64,000 nt of DNA, from positions 17,906,501-17,970,500 of the forward strand of contig OX327710.1 in NCBI GenBank assembly GCA_946807835.1, in the 5' to 3' direction. The DNA is from Ailanthus altissimus (Eukaryota > Streptophyta > Magnoliopsida > Sapindales > Simaroubaceae). Below are positions 24,912-37,903 of this stretch, piece by piece. The first letter of the stretch is position 1. Every line of letters starts with the position of its first letter. The notes under the pieces were generated by a model. The model did not search any database, was not told where the DNA came from, and was given only the letters and a program-made list of their open reading frames with translations. The position numbers and the translations under genes are program-made.

Positions 24912-27900
24912 ATGCGGAGCTCCATATTAAGAGCTGTCGTTGTTAACGCTAGAGGATTATCGTCATCGTCATCATCATCATCATTATCAACTTCTTCTTT
25001 GTTCACTTGTCGTGTTTGCCTTGAACATCTCTTATGTTCTTCAAATTTTGAAGCTCTTTTGCCCAAGAGAAAGTCTCAGCTTCGGCTTGGTCTCTCGCAA
25101 GCTCGCTTTCTCTCGTGTAAGTTGGTTTTCTATTCGCGTTTTGTTTCGTAATTTCTGCTTGGAAACTGGGCAAACGAGAGTTTTGGGAAGTGGGTTTACT
25201 GTTTGATGAAATGACTGACTCGGGTTTTTACATTTTCTTGTGATCCCAATTTTCAATGGAGAATTGGTTTGATCTATTTTGCTTTATGAATTTTTTTCTG
25301 GCTTCATAAATGAATTTTTTTATTAATGTATATGTTGTTTGCTTCAACACTTTGTTCTGATCAATTTGCTTTGCAGCTTTGCATTCTAATTCATTTATGG
25401 AGGTTGTTAAAGCCGCGTACAGACGGGCTTCTTCAGCTCGTGATAGTGTTGCAATTAGAGCTGATCAGAACAGTTACAGCTATGCTCAACTTGTATCATC
25501 TGCATTAAGAATATCTAGTCTCTTGTGCAGTAACGACCTTAAATCCGTGAGTTCAAATTCGCTTAATTCTGGTATTCTATTAACCTTATGAATAAAATAG
25601 GTTATAACTATTCATAATTATGACCCATCTTTTGAAATTGAAGTACTGTTGCACAGTGCAATAAATATGTAAATATGATCACTCATTAAGTATTAAAAGG
25701 GGTTAAAAATTTTCAAATGTATTATTAATTTGACACTCTGAGCATGTTTATAATCCAATATTTATGATCTCTCTATGTGATGAGGAGTGGTTTTCAAATT
25801 TCATGTATGTTCTCATTTTTGAAAATCCGGTCCAACTTATGCATTTTTGTTCAGATTAGTGAAGTGACCAAAAATGAAAATTCAGCTGTCCTAGCTGGAG
25901 GACGTGGGGCACGAATAGGAATTGTGGCGAAGCCTTCACCTGAGTTTGTTGCAGGAGTACTTGGGACTTGGTTCAGTGGAGGGGTTGCTGTTCCACTTGC
26001 ACTCAGCTACCCTGAATCTGAGCTTCTGCATGTGATGCATGATTCAGTATGCTCCAACGGAGTTCCCTTCCTGTCATTATATCTTTAGTTGGCATTAACT
26101 TTTATGTAACTCTTTTTATATTTGATTTCAGGATATATCAGTGGTTCTGAGCACCGAAGATTATTGTGAGGTGATGCAAAATGTTGCTGCTAAGAGTGGT
26201 GCTAAATTTTCTCTAATTCCACTAGTTCCCAGTGTATCTTCAGAGATAACACTGTTCGAGCAGTCCCAAGTTGAAGAAATAGATGGACATAGAGGTTTGC
26301 TAAGAATATTGAATACTCGAATAATATATGGTCAACTTTTCGGTGATCAAATATCTTGTGGTAGCATAGCCTGAAGTTATGGACAGTGTTATTTCCAATG
26401 ATGCAGGTGAGGATCCAGCATTAATAGTTTACACAAGTGGGACAACTGGGAAACCCAAAGGAGTTGTCCACACCCACCAAAGTATTACCGCACAGGTATG
26501 TATCCAAAATATTATGTATCTCATGAATTTTAGAATCCACTTTAAAAATGTCAGTTCTAATATTAGTGCCCTGGTGGTGAAATGTCAAGATCTAAAAGTT
26601 ACAGGCTCTATTAATGGCTGCCTATAAAATGGCAATGCTTATCGATATGAAATTTTAAGTTCATAATTTAAAGATTAATATGTAAAGGTTCACTGATGTC
26701 ACATAGAAACACTTAATTCTTGATATCTGGTCTCTGACAAATCTGTCTAAATGTTGGTTTGTTTTTGCACTTGTATAGATTTTATTGTATGATGCATTCT
26801 GTGTTAGTTGCGATCAGTGGTTACCTAATGGTACTAAACCATTTTACCAAGAGCTATTTTGCCAAATTCTGTGTATGGATCCATGAGCAAACCTGCCAAT
26901 AAAATTTGGTCATGCTTGTCAGGAGGTGTGCTAGTGCAGTAGTGTTTACGCCGGTGGTACAGTTTGAATACTATTGTTGGACCATTTTTAACAATAAGCT
27001 TAAGCTTTTGGCCTTGATGGTTTTCAACAATGTGAATGAACCTATCACTTGTGAATTATGTAATGTCTTTCCTCATTGACTTCAAATTCTTTTTGTTTGA
27101 TTGTGGTACTAACATTTAACTTTGATTCAATTTCAGGTCCAAATGTTAACTGAGGCTTGGGAGTATACATCAGCTGATAAATTTCTGCACTGTTTACCAC
27201 TACATCATATCCATCAAAACATATTTTTATAGATTGCTTTAGTAGCTGTTCTTCAACTCTTTTACATTGAGCATTCTTGTTGCTAAATGTTGACACTTTC
27301 TTATTTCATATAAACACTCATGAACAGAGTTTAAAAATTTGTTTCACATTGATCCTTAACTTTTGCTATACATGTCCATGGACTCTTCAATGCTTTACTT
27401 GCCCCTCTGTATGCTGGTGCCATAGTAAGTCTTTTTTCATTATAGGTATCTTTTTGTTAGTGCTCTGTTTGTTTATTCTGCTTAGCCATTTTTCATTTGC
27501 TAGACGAGAAATTTAGTGAACAATTAAAATTCATTTTTTTTTTTGGAAGAACACAATTCTTTGGTTTGTTCTAGTTATATTTGTAATTCATTTTGCAATG
27601 CTATTGAAGGTTGAATTCATGCCAAAATTTAGTGTGAGGGGGATCTGGCAGAGATGGCGTGAATCATATCCAGTGCATGGGAGTAATGCTAGTGACGCAA
27701 TAACTACTTTCACAGGAGTAAGTCTAGTATTTAACTTTAACCATGTGATAAATCCAATTTCCAATTCTCAAAGTTCAATTATTATAGTTTAATGCTTTTG
27801 TATTACATAGGTTCCAACAATGTATACACGATTAATACAAGGTTATGAAACCATGGATGCAGAGCTACAAGCTGATTCAGCTTCTGCGGCAAAACAGTTG

Positions 27901-30900
27901 CGCCTTATGGTTTGTATCTTGGAAGACTCCTCCCATGTTTTTATCTACAAAAATTGAGTTGTTCATTCTGTGTCATCTCAAAGTGTAATAACATCATACT
28001 CTATAAATAAGATAATGAATGACCATGTCATCGTGTCAATTGGCCTGTAAATGTTCATTTGGTTAATGTCCTGTTGGAGCCAATTGATGAATGCTCGTAA
28101 CCAAGCTGAATTTTTGTCTTTATTTCCTAGATGTGTGGCTCCTCCGCACTCCCTCTTCCTGTCATGCAGCAATGGGAAACCATCACAGGCCATCGCCTTT
28201 TGGAACGATATGGCATGACAGAGGTAAGTGAATTCCCATGAAGTGCCTTCTGTGGGCTTATCTGCTTTTTAAAATTAATATAGAAATATTCACATTGTTG
28301 TGGTGTACGTTGGATTTATTTAGTTTGTCATGGCAATATCAAATCCTCTAAGGGGTATGCGGAAGGCAGGCACTGTTGGCAAACCACTTCCTGGTGTTCA
28401 GGTTAGCATAATTCTTCTGTTGTAAAATTCGACCTTTATGGAAATAGAATACTTCCATATTTTACTTTATAAAGAAATTGAAGAAGTTCATTACTTTCAA
28501 AAAATATGTGCAAGTGCAGCTTAGTAATCATTAATTCCTCATAGTAATAATAAATGAAAAAGGTTAATGGGGAATACTTTTCATATAATGAAGAATATAA
28601 ATATTCTGGTGCTTTTCTTCCTTTCTGAAATAAGTTACTGTTTAATGTGTTGTTTTAGTGTAGCCTCTCTTTTATGACATTTTTGTGTTTGTGATAGGTC
28701 AAGATTACTGAAGCTGAGAGTGCAGCAGGAGTTGGTGAGCTTTGTGTTAAAAGCCCTTCCTTGTTTAAGGAATACTGGAAACTTCCCGAGGTATTCATCC
28801 TTGCATAGTTTTCTTTCCCCGTCGTGTTGATTCTCATCTCTCTCTCAAAAGACACCAATACAGATCCATATGTAGTCCTTTTTGCTTCATCTCATTTTTT
28901 TTTATTATTATTATTATTATCATCATCATCATCATCATCATCTTTAACATAGTCTATTGTTCATAGGCCACACACACCCTGTCTTCTTATTTCTCTTCTC
29001 GTTTTTTCTTAGTTTCAATCATAAAGTGCCCTAGAAAACTCTGGCATGCATAGAAACTGACCTATTTTCAGGGTCCTAGTTGATTAAACTTTTTTAAAAA
29101 AAAAAAAAAATGAAATCATTATTAACACAAGTTGATGGTTCATCGCTGAAGGAAACTGAGAATAATTGGACTCATTGTATGCTAGTTGTTTGGTTTTCGA
29201 AACATTGAGGGCAAGAATAACCATTTTCTTAGTGATGGGAATATATTGAAAATGTGATAGAACCTAAAACTTTTTCTTTTGAAGTGCTTTCTTTTCGGAT
29301 AAAGACTTTAAACCTACTTTAGCTACAACAGAGTTATAGAAAAAGAAATACAAACAGCTCATTTAGTTTATTTTCTTGGTTCTCTATTTCCTTGTAGGTG
29401 ACAAAGGACTCGTTTACTGATGATGGGTTCTTTAAGACTGGAGACACAGGGAAACTGGATGAAGATGGGTACTACATCATTTTGGGACGTAAGGAGATTT
29501 AGTTTCACATTAGCATAGTACTCTTATTTTTTGTTGTTTATATATTATAGCACATCCCTTTGCATATATTACTAAAGATTATCATATCTGTAATACACAT
29601 TTTGTGCCTTAGTGCTACTTGTTGACAAACACGATTCCATTTAATATGTCCTTGAATATGTTCATTATCTTGCTTTGTCATTTGGTCATGCTCAGTCAGT
29701 TTAGGTATTAGCTGATTGACTTTTTAAAGCAATGTTGATGGATGAGCTTGCTATCTGGTTTGATAAGTTATATTTATTGGAACTCCAAGTTAACTGCAAC
29801 ATAAACGTGAGAAATACTGTAATGATGGTGGTATTCATGTTGCTTTATATTTTTATGATCATGCTTCCTTTTTTTTATTTTTATTTTTATCTGAATTTTC
29901 TTGCTGCCAAGATATATGGTGCTACAATCAAATGTCATGAATTAATTGCCAAATGTCATACTACATCCCTTTTACAGTCTCCATTTTAAATTGTCCACCA
30001 GAATGCCCTAGCTCTGAACTAACATATTACCATATATTTTATGCCTCTTATTTTGTAATTACTACCTGATTAAACTCTTCCACTTTCCATTGATATGCGC
30101 TGTCTAATATGTTAATATCTACTACTTCTTAACTGCTTTTTCCTTTTGAAGTTTGTAATTTGTTACTTCTTCCCAGGTACTAATGCGGATATTATGAAGG
30201 TCGGTGGATACAAATTATCTGCGTTAGAAATTGAATCAGTTCTTTTGGAGGTAGCTATTGCTTGTCCTCTTATAATGATTCTGCTGTCATAAATGATCCC
30301 TAACATGTAGCATTTCTGTTTGTTTACTTCAAAAAATTCTCATTTCTCCAATTAAAACTAAACAAAGGAAGAAAGCAGGAAATTGTTTAAACAAAATGAT
30401 TACTGAAAGAAGAAAACCTCTTTTGTTCAGCATCCAGCTGTTGCAGAGTGTTGTGTATTGGGCTTACCTGACAAAGATTATGGAGAAGCTGTAAGTGCCA
30501 TAATTGTGCTTGACGAAGAAGCAAAGAGTGATCAAGAGAAGTCAAAGCCCATATTAAGCTTGCAAGAACTGTGCACCTGGGCCAAAGACAAGGTAGCACC
30601 ATACAAGGTATTGCAGCTTAACCATCTTCAATTTTTTATTTTCTTTAACTGGATATAAGTATCCATAGATAAACTAAGATCTGTTGGTGGTATGTCTTTC
30701 CTCTTCATTTTAAAAGTTGCGTGCATGTTGATATGAAGGATGAAAACCAGATTTTGTCACTTAAGGTTCAAAATTTCATGATGGACAATAACTAATATTT
30801 TTGTTTTTTTTTTTCAGCTACCAACGCAGCTGTTCTTGTGGGACTCACTGCCCCGAAATGCCATGGGAAAGGTATATTACTCGCACATCTCTCTAACTTC

Positions 30901-31002
30901 TCTGAAAGTAATAGGGGGAACTAAAGGTTAATTATGAATTTTTCTGGACACTTTCAGGTGAACAAGAAGGACTTGAAGAAACAACTGGCGGCACAACAAT
31001 AA
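24912..31002 (+). CDS. AAE13: Malonyl-CoA synthetase, acyl-activating enzyme 13
   Basis: An ANL-superfamily adenylate-forming enzyme that makes malonyl-CoA from malonate, ATP and CoA, detoxifying malonate. Seventeen coding exons keep frame: 24912-25116, 25377-25546, 25855-26046, 26132-26294, 26407-26495, 27137-27206, 27372-27424, 27610-27717, 27811-27909, 28131-28223, 28324-28401, 28698-28790, 29398-29488, 30177-30250, 30431-30607, 30818-30871 and 30958-31002. The long product is 617 aa. Seen in it: an Arg/Ser-rich presequence without acidic residues at the start ([15 protein letters not shown]), the P-loop [11 protein letters not shown] (252-262), LHHVHGLFN (296-304), YGMTE (410-414), KTGD (484-487), the hinge GR (501-502), GGYKLS (511-516) and the catalytic Lys of PRNAMGK (603). 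Met76 (25397) starts a 542-aa form that matches the cytosolic enzyme. Arabidopsis AAE13 is targeted both to cytosol and mitochondria in the same way. The intron at 27207-27371 is U12-type. This gene converges on the NPF gene next door. Confidence 0.95.
27207..27371 (+). other. U12-type AT-AC intron in AAE13
   Basis: The intron starts ATATCCATC and ends in AC (gctatac). A perfect U12 branch site TCCTTAAC lies at 27353-27360, 12 bases before the 3' end. No GT-AG pair would join these exons in frame. With this intron removed the protein reads [18 protein letters not shown], exactly the conserved motif of the family. A GT-AG reading instead gives a stop within the exon. Confidence 0.93.
28902..28942. 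repeat. TTA/CAT compound microsatellite in AAE13 intron 12
   Basis: A run of TTA triplets passes directly into seven CAT triplets, inside the intron between exons 12 and 13. This is likely length-polymorphic. Confidence 0.85.
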
Positions 31003-32031
31003 CTTGATTTTGTTGTAAGTTATAACAAGGACTGCAAGAATGAGTTTTACCATACTAAATTTAAATAATAGAAAGCATCTTTTTTTTTTTTTTTTACTTT
31101 TAGTCTAAAGATCAAAAGTGAGGAGTGTAAAGTAGTTGTGATGAGGCAAGAAAGGCTTATGGAATCTCAGGAACTAGAAGCTATCAAGTTTGTGAACTAT
31201 TGTTCTTTAATAATAAAATAGACATCATTACTCATCGGTTTCATGGGAAAAATAGTTATCTTATTTATTAAGGTAGAACCATTTATATTTTACATATGAA
31301 AAAATATTCCACATATGTTATTGTCTTCATAGAGATTTTGCTAATATTATATAGTCGATTGCATATAGTGGAAAGAAAAGGATTATTCAGGAGTATAGTT
31401 GGCACTTTTCCAATAATCACTCTGTAGTTTTTCCTTTCAAAAATTCTGTTAAATATGTTTACTAATGCTTTCTTCAAACATATCACAAATTATACTCCAC
31501 GTTTACTGATCCGGGATTTATCAGGCTGAAAGAGACTGCAGTTGTAGCTGTGATCTGTTTGACTTCTTACTTAAAACTTATCTCAGAACAATAGAATCAA
31601 TGGCCACGGAGTGTGGGTTTATGCATACAGAGAGGAATGTAGTTGTTGAAGGAATTGCAGGATGTGGATTCTAGTGAATGGAGGACGATAAACTGTGGAC
31701 TAATCCATGTGTCAGGTCCAAGGGAGAATTAGAAAGAAAATAAGTGTCATGTTTTTCTTGCGAGAGAAAATGAAAGATTTCTCCCATTATGGAAATAACC
31801 CGAAAGCAGACATTATGTTTTCACTCTATTGCTTCTAATAATAGCTGGAACTTTCAATTATATCTGTTATGGATTCCTAGGATCATAGTACAGGTACTAA
31901 GTACTCATTTTATTTAGTCCGAAATTTTATATTACAATTTACATCGCGACCGCACTTAAAAGGATACATAACCAAAACTATTTACGAAACCATAAATAAG
32001 TTCAGGTTAAATAGTGAATTTAAACCATAAA
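31003..32031. other. Shared 3' region between convergent AAE13 and NPF copy 1
   Basis: About 1 kb separates the two stop codons of these convergent genes. It should hold both 3' UTRs and terminators. No further gene or repeat is recognised. Confidence 0.6.
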
Positions 32032-35000
32032 TCAAGCTGGCAATTTTCTGTACTTGGATAAAATTTCTTCCCCTTTCGAACCATTTCCTTCACCAACTCT
32101 GTTATTTCCCAGGTTAGATAACCCTTCTTCAACCTTAATGCCATTCCCTTCATCTCTAACACTTGTTTTGCGATCAACACTTGGTCCATATGCACAACTA
32201 CATAGAACAAAGTATAGTAAATTAAGAGCACTGATAACTGCAAGAACCCAATAGTAATAGTCGTAACGACCCTTGTTAATATTACTCGAAACCCAGCTTT
32301 CTTTCCCCCCTTTCGAAGTGAGATTATCCACAGCGCTTACTATGACACTTGCTAGCAAGCTTGCCACAGCCTTTCCTAGGCCATCTAGGGAAACAGCTAT
32401 ACTTGACATACTCTTAGGGAACTCTGAATAATAGAACTCTGTTTGCGCAATTACATAGAATCCTTCAGCAAAGCCAGTCAGGCAATATTGTGGCACAAGC
32501 CACATCGCGGACATCTCTAACACAGCATTACCATTGTTTAAATACCCTTCTCTTATAGCTCTTTTTCGTCTAACATGCTCGACAATTCCAGAAACAACCA
32601 TGGCAATGCAGGAGAAAAATACTCCAATCCCCATTCTTTGTCTCAAACCAAGCCGAACTGGTTTACCCTTTATCTTTGATGCCAAGGGAATTACCACGCG
32701 ATCATAGAGGAGTACCCACACTATTACAGCAATAATTATGAACGTACCAAAAGAGCCGGCAGGAATTTGGAAGCTTGAAGAAATATGCCGGTCCATGGAT
32801 CTAGCTTGGAGCAATGGAAATGTGTGTTGGCTAATGTTTATTGAAAAAATGATCCCTGTAGACCACATTGGTATAACCTTTATGAGTACTTTGAGCTCTT
32901 CTACCTGCTCTGTTGTGCAAAGATTCCACGGATGTAATGCTGATCCATCCGGTGCTATGTCTTGTTCAGGATTTGTAATGATACAAGCTTTATTAAAAAA
33001 CCTGAGAACAATAACAAGAAAAGCTGATCAAACTTCAGTTTCCAAAAATGAAATTGATGGCAATGAGGTTCTGTTATTGGCGTTTTATTACCTTAATTTG
33101 TTAGTTGGCACGATGAGCGGAGAACCCTTCCTGTGATGGTAATACCCACTAGCATCTGGTGGTGGCAGTGGAGGTTTTCTGTTCTTAAGAGCAACAACTA
33201 CTACTTGTGCAAAGCCAGTGAATAAGCTTTTGCTTGCCTTCAGCTTGATATAGAAGGGAGAAGCAAGGAAAAACAATAAAATAGACATGGCCATAAGGAT
33301 TGCAGTAACTGCAAAACCAACTTTCCATCCATAATGATCTTGAATATAAACGATACCCGTCAAAGCAACCAGGACGGCAAGAGCAGCTGTAGCATAGTAC
33401 AAACCGAAGAACCTCTCCAAGACCGTCTGATTATTGGGGTTATCTCTTCTGTCCAATTGATCGGCCCCAAATGCTATGGAACATGGTCTAATCCCACCAG
33501 CTCCAATGGAATTAAAGGCAAAGGAGGAGATTAGGAGAATCATTTGAGCTGCGGTCGGGGATTCACAGGTTTGGTTCACTTTGTCGCATGGGGAAGGCTT
33601 TGCTCCCGGAATCATCGTTGTCAACCATAGGAGAGTCATCCCCTGTCACATTGTAAATTTGATCTAATCTCTCTTGACAAAAGCACAAGGACAAGCAGCT
33701 CAATTTATTGACTGGAGTAATTCTATGCATATTTGGGTTATCATTTATAATCTTAACCTGGTTGTGCAACACAACATCCAATTTCAGAAACCTTACCAAA
33801 ATTCAGCTTTTGTTTGCACAAAGTGTCTCTTAAAGTGAATAAATATTTGTGTGATTTCTTGTAATGACTATGCTGTCTGTGTCAGGACTCGACTAAATTT
33901 CATTGTGTATACAAACCAATTAGAAAAGTGTTGACTTTTAGCTCATCAAATGTTCAATTCAAATAGGTATGGCATTAACATCGGTTTCTAACTTCAGCGA
34001 CACATTAGCAAGCGTACTAAAAGGACAGAGTCTAACAATTAGGCAATACCATTATTGAACTCTAAGCATCAGGTACATAATTAGGAACTCATTTTCGATT
34101 GAGCTAAATATTTTTTCAACATCGTTTCATCTTCTGAGTTCGGAAAATTACCAAGAGGTTTTACTTTAGCACCAGGTGCCTGAACAATTGACAGTAAGAT
34201 TTTAAGACCAAATTATTAACGGTATGATTTTATCTTCAACTTCGGTAATACTACAAATTTTAAGTTATATTTTAAATTATATCTCAAATAATGATGTATC
34301 GAGTAATTATTAAATAGTAAAATGATATACGTTCTAAACTTACTACACAATTTTATTACTTTTATATATTATTATTTAAAATATAATTTAGAATATGTAG
34401 TATTTTTCTTTTATCTTTTGGGTCAAGCATTAAAATAATTGAACAATTTCAGCAATTAATTTTCTTTTTTTTTTTTGTTCTCCAAAAGTCAAGCTTTGGA
34501 CCAATAGTTGGTATGGGCACAACACTAACATTTCCCAAGTCCTAAAGTCAAGTTAATATAATTTTTTTCCATTTAAGTTCAATTGATTACCTATTTATGA
34601 TAAAATCTATAATTAGAATTGTAGTTATTATTATAGACCAAGGCCATCCAACACAAAATTAAGCAGATCATTTTTTCCATTGATCCTAGCCGCGTACCCA
34701 TTAGCAAATCTCCCACATGCAGAGCTCTAAAAAACTACTAATGTAAAAACACTAAGGGAGGACTTAGATCATTATGACATTGTCCCTTGCAATATTTGTA
34801 CAGATATGAAAACAAGAAACTAATGAACCCAAGTCAAAAAGGGAGTAAACTTAAAATCAGATTATATGAAATTTTTACCAGAAAACTGAAGATGGAACCC
34901 AAGCCAATGGTGAGGAATCGACCCAGATAAGAGTCAGAGATAAAAGCACCCAAAATAGGCATGAAATTACTAGCAGCATTCCAGAGGAAAATAATATTAG

Positions 35001-35652
35001 TGCCTTTGGCAACTCCAAAATGATAGTCTCTCATTAGATACAATATCATGTTTGGAATCAACCCATAGCTTGCTACCTTCTCCAATGACTCGTTTGCTGT
35101 TCAAACACATAAGACAAAGATGAGAATTACGTTCAACTTTAAATATACAAATACGTACGGCCTGAAAGAAAACTTTACCTTGATTTGGAGAATTGCACAA
35201 AGATGATGGCAAACTAAAAAATATCACCAAAAACTGAACAAGCTCATTAAAAGACAATGCATTCATGCAACTTTTTGCATGCGCCATATTTTTATTGTGA
35301 AACTGATAATTATGTGGGTGATCACGATAAATGCAGTATATACATGACGTAATGTCATTGGAGGATTACATTACTAAGATATTCTAGACACTTAAAGCCC
35401 ACATAGGAAACGATTAAAAACCATGTACGTGAAGCAAATTCAAAGAAACTCAAGGACTTCGGGTGCACAGAAAATGACACAAGCTCCATTGAAGTATAAG
35501 GTGTTTTATATTTATGTTGTGCATGTACCTATAATAAATGGCAGGGTAACGGGGCCACCATTTCGTCTCCTTGGAGTTGCTTGTTGATTATCATCAGTCA
35601 TTGTCATTTCTCTCTGATCAGAAATGATAATTGCTTCCATCTTATCCACCAT
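32032..35652 (-). CDS. NPF1.1: NRT1/PTR family transporter, subfamily NPF1 (copy 1, complete)
   Basis: A plasma-membrane proton-coupled nitrate/peptide-family carrier, closest to Arabidopsis NPF1.1/NPF1.2 (NRT1.12/NRT1.11), which move nitrate between xylem and phloem in leaf veins. Four exons on the minus strand keep frame: 35652-35529, 35096-34879, 33642-33092 and 33001-32032. The product is 620 aa. The ExxEK motif of helix 1 is at residues 44-48 (ESLEK), followed by KVASYGLIPNMILYLMRDYHFG. Later signatures are GAGGIRPCSIAFGADQLD and FYYSEFPKSMSSIAVSLDGLGKAVASLLAS. About 12 membrane helices with a long central cytoplasmic loop are expected. I chose the first Met (35652); Met5 is an equally possible start. 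Substrate is inferred from the subfamily only; some NPF proteins carry other solutes. It converges with AAE13, as the orthologues neighbour each other in Arabidopsis. The choice between NPF1.1 and NPF1.2 rests on that synteny. Confidence 0.94.
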
Positions 35653-36318
35653 TCGTGAAAGTTAAGCTCTAGCTACCTTCCTTCTCACTACTCAATGAAA
35701 AAGAAGAAGGCAAGAGATATTAAAAGAGAACAAGTGATACAGAATCTAGCATGACTTAAATCAACACAGCCACGAGAACAAGAGTAGTTATAGGGGTTTA
35801 AGCATGGCATGAGTTTCTGACAAACATCACCTTTAAGTAAGTGCTTAATGAATAAGAACCCACTTTCCTGTTTCAGTCCATTACCGAAAGAATGAACAAA
35901 TAAATTATAATTCAAATAATAAAATAAAATAATTAAGCTCTCAACCATAATGATCGAGGACCCTCTTTGTGTGGTTCTAACAAAAAGCTTACATATATAG
36001 TCAAACGAAAAAAAAAAAATAACTTGCTTTTATATATACCGTATGTATCACTTTGTCTCGCTTGACCCAAAAAATTAATCGATTTGAAAATATTTGTCCA
36101 AATAATAATATTTAATTCTTAATCATCTTTCCTTTTGCAATCATTTCAATATATTATTAAGTGGTGAACCACCTATGTTTTAAAAGGGAACGAGGTTTAA
36201 TTTGTCGTGTATAAAGTGAGAATTGAGTTGGTCCTTACCAATTATTTTAGGTTTTGCTATAAAGAATTTAATCAAGATTGAGTTTAATCTTTGATTAAAA
36301 AGTACTGATAATAATAAA
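35653..36318 (-). promoter_or_regulatory. Promoter region of NPF copy 1
   Basis: This is the upstream flank of the minus-strand NPF gene, limited on the far side by an LTR element starting at about 36319. It is AT-rich; TATATATA-like runs occur near 35992-36040. No specific nitrate-response element could be assigned by eye. Confidence 0.4.
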
Positions 36319-37072
36319 TGTTGTTGGTTTTTACGCATCTTAGTATCTTTAAAGCTAAAATTTAGCACTTTAAAATCTCAAATGCATGCGAAAGATTTTA
36401 TTTATTAAAACAAGAAAAAAAATCTCATAAAGTAAAATAAATAATATAATCACACACGATATACAAAAAATTTACGCGATGGATTACAAGATTTTAATTT
36501 CTTATATTATTCAATTTATAAAAAATTTTCGTATCATAAAGATCTCAAGATCACAAAGATCTTAAATAAGAGATTACCAATAAATACAACAATAGACGAA
36601 CTCTCCAAAAGGTTTATTAGTATTCTCTTGCGCACTTAGCACTTAAGCGCTCCTATAGCATTCTCTCGTACACTCAACACCCTAGAACTACCTAGCTCTC
36701 TATTCTTTATCTTATTGATGCATGCAGATGCACATTTAATCTAATAAGTTTATAAAAGTTTATATAGACTTTAAAACGTCATTAAAAACTCTATTTTTTT
36801 TGTTAGAATAGGAGTTCTTGCAAAACAGAAGTCTAAAACTGACTCAAACAAATTAAGTTGACTTAAAAACGCAACTTTTTCAAAAGTTAGTGTCGTAGAG
36901 CCAGGGCTTGGAAAAGGCATCCTCTTGCTATCGTGCCCTCTTCGCTTCTAGGTTGCTGTTTTTATCCATTTGTCGTACGTCCAACAAGTACTCGACCTCG
37001 TGTTAATTTCTCATTGGTCTCTAACTCAAAATCTTTTTCAAACTCGATTTTGAATCACCATTAATTCTAGCA
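36319..37072 (-). repeat. 3' LTR of the non-autonomous element
   Basis: This copy pairs with the LTR at 37904-38620. On the minus strand it starts TGCTAGAATTAATGGTGATTC and ends near 36319. It contains the R/U5-like 'gatctttgtgatcttgagatc' palindromic stretch near 36540-36565. Confidence 0.6.
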
Positions 37073-37749
37073 AATCTCTCCTTAATTCAAAGACTCTTAA
37101 GAAGCTTTTCAGGACCTATCTCTTCATCAATCAACACTCAATTACTCTAGCATTGATTCAATTAAGTCTTTTCATTAACCTAAGGCTCATAACTGCAATC
37201 TCCAAATGTATGAAGATATCTTTTCTTGGGTTGCCTTTATATTATGATCTTCAGTGTCACTTTTGACACCATCATAATACTTTAGTGGCTGAAATTAATC
37301 TCTGTTAATAGTATCATTCTCATACATTCTCTTTCAGCCTTTGTCACTACAGTGAGTTAATCTCTAATGATGTCTCTTGATCTGCATCCAATCAACAACT
37401 CATGTTGAGTTATTTACAATATTCTCATCAAGTATATAGTCTTCACTGTGCTTTTCACTCTTCATTATTACTATAGACTATAGACCTTTTAAACAACTTA
37501 AGTATTCCTTCAAAACTACTAAGGATTCTATAACTTCAAGTCCTCCTCATAGACTATTATAGTATTTTCACCCATCATTGCCCTTCTTTTTTATTGCTCT
37601 TCAATCTCTATTTTCAACCATTCTTTTATAGTCACAGCCTATTGCACTACTAGGCTCTTGATCTCTTCTCTAATTCTTTCGTCTTCATTCTTGTAAGTTA
37701 TCATGATCTTGGTTCTAATACTACTTAGGTACCAGCCTTAACCTTAGCT

Positions 37750-37903
37750 CTGATACTAGTTAGATATCGATCTTAGCTCTGATACTTGTTGTTGGTATCA
37801 ACTTCAACCTTAACTTTGATACCAGTTTATTGGTATCAACTTCAACCTTAACTCTGATACCAGTTTATTGGTATCAACTTTAAACTTAACTCTAATACCA
37901 TTT
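37750..37903 (-). repeat. Tandem array of primer-binding-site units
   Basis: Three units of about 37-38 bp, each with CTCTGATACCAGTTTATTGG-like sequence followed by TATCAACTT...CTTAA (plus strand), abut the true primer site. Two more divergent units with CTCTGATACT lie further in. On the minus strand every unit begins with a TGGTATCAGAG-like initiator-tRNA match. Confidence 0.7.

Noticed and set aside
27181..27240. Apparent stop and loss of the LHHVHG motif in AAE13, suggesting a pseudogene
   Set aside because: It is explained by the AT-AC U12 intron at 27207-27371. All other exons are intact.
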